From Flammeovirga sp. SJP92 (GTDB taxonomy: Bacteria; Bacteroidota; Bacteroidia; Cytophagales; Flammeovirgaceae), in NCBI RefSeq assembly GCF_001583495.1, contig NZ_LQAQ01000119.1:43617-107616 (forward strand): a DNA stretch of 64,000 bases, written 5' to 3'. A program made the translations under genes and the position numbers. Numbering within the stretch: the stretch's first letter is position 1; each line of letters begins with the position of its first letter. Positions 63,981-64,000 of the stretch are shown piece by piece. The notes beneath the pieces were generated by a model. The model searched no databases. It was not told the origin of the DNA and saw only the letters and a program-made list of their open reading frames with translations.

Positions 63981-64000
63981 GCACGATATTTTGCAATTAA

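Noticed and set aside
1..64000. CRISPR arrays, rRNA or tRNA genes
   Set aside because: No regularly spaced short repeats, rRNA segments or cloverleaf-like sequences were seen on reading through; small RNA genes cannot be excluded by eye.

Overview
The window looks like chromosome from a marine, agar- or porphyran-degrading member of the Bacteroidota, close to Flammeovirga. The grounds are low GC, A-rich translation starts without clear Shine-Dalgarno sequences, type IX secretion sorting tails, S1 sulfatases, a GH86/GH117 pair and a carboxypeptidase-like plug on the TonB receptor. The genus is an inference from gene content; no rRNA or tRNA gene was seen.

Region 1 (1-15.7 kb) is a red-algal galactan locus. 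It encodes a GH86 endo-enzyme, a GH117 exo-3,6-anhydro-L-galactosidase and a route for 3,6-anhydro-L-galactose (AHG): AldA-type dehydrogenase, enolase-superfamily cycloisomerase, KduD-like SDR (cut by the window edge), KDG kinase and KDPG aldolase, giving pyruvate and glyceraldehyde-3-phosphate. A GalM mutarotase and a RhaT-like transporter lie inside the same run. A sulfatase and a TonB-dependent receptor with a Fur-like box follow.

Region 2 (15.9-38.4 kb) is mixed. It holds a patatin, a YARHG-domain protein, an SRPBCC/methyltransferase-DCC pair and a decayed IS5-type transposase. It then has a run of exported proteins: retropepsin-like protease, LamG-OmpA protein, membrane protein and three consecutive phosphodiester-glycosidase (NAGPA/DUF2233) paralogues. 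These are followed by a WYL regulator, an acetyltransferase, a FucP-type transporter and a minus-strand operon of cNMP-binding histidine kinase, REC-thioredoxin-reductase-like fusion and bestrophin.

Region 3 (38.4-61.5 kb) is an AT-rich accessory island of small immunity-like or membrane proteins, decayed gene fragments and a few ordinary genes (BlaI/BlaR-like pair, polysaccharide deacetylase, DgkA, aldo/keto reductase, tail-fibre-like protein, DUF2071). Five copies of a roughly 100-160 bp repeat each sit just upstream of a gene on the same strand. The island ends with a 1327-residue polymorphic-toxin-like protein and two tandem immunity-like paralogues. A broken second copy of the toxin tail lies between the paralogues, which points to toxin-tip/immunity cassette turnover. 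A second sulfatase (minus strand) and a REP-doublet-like element close the window.
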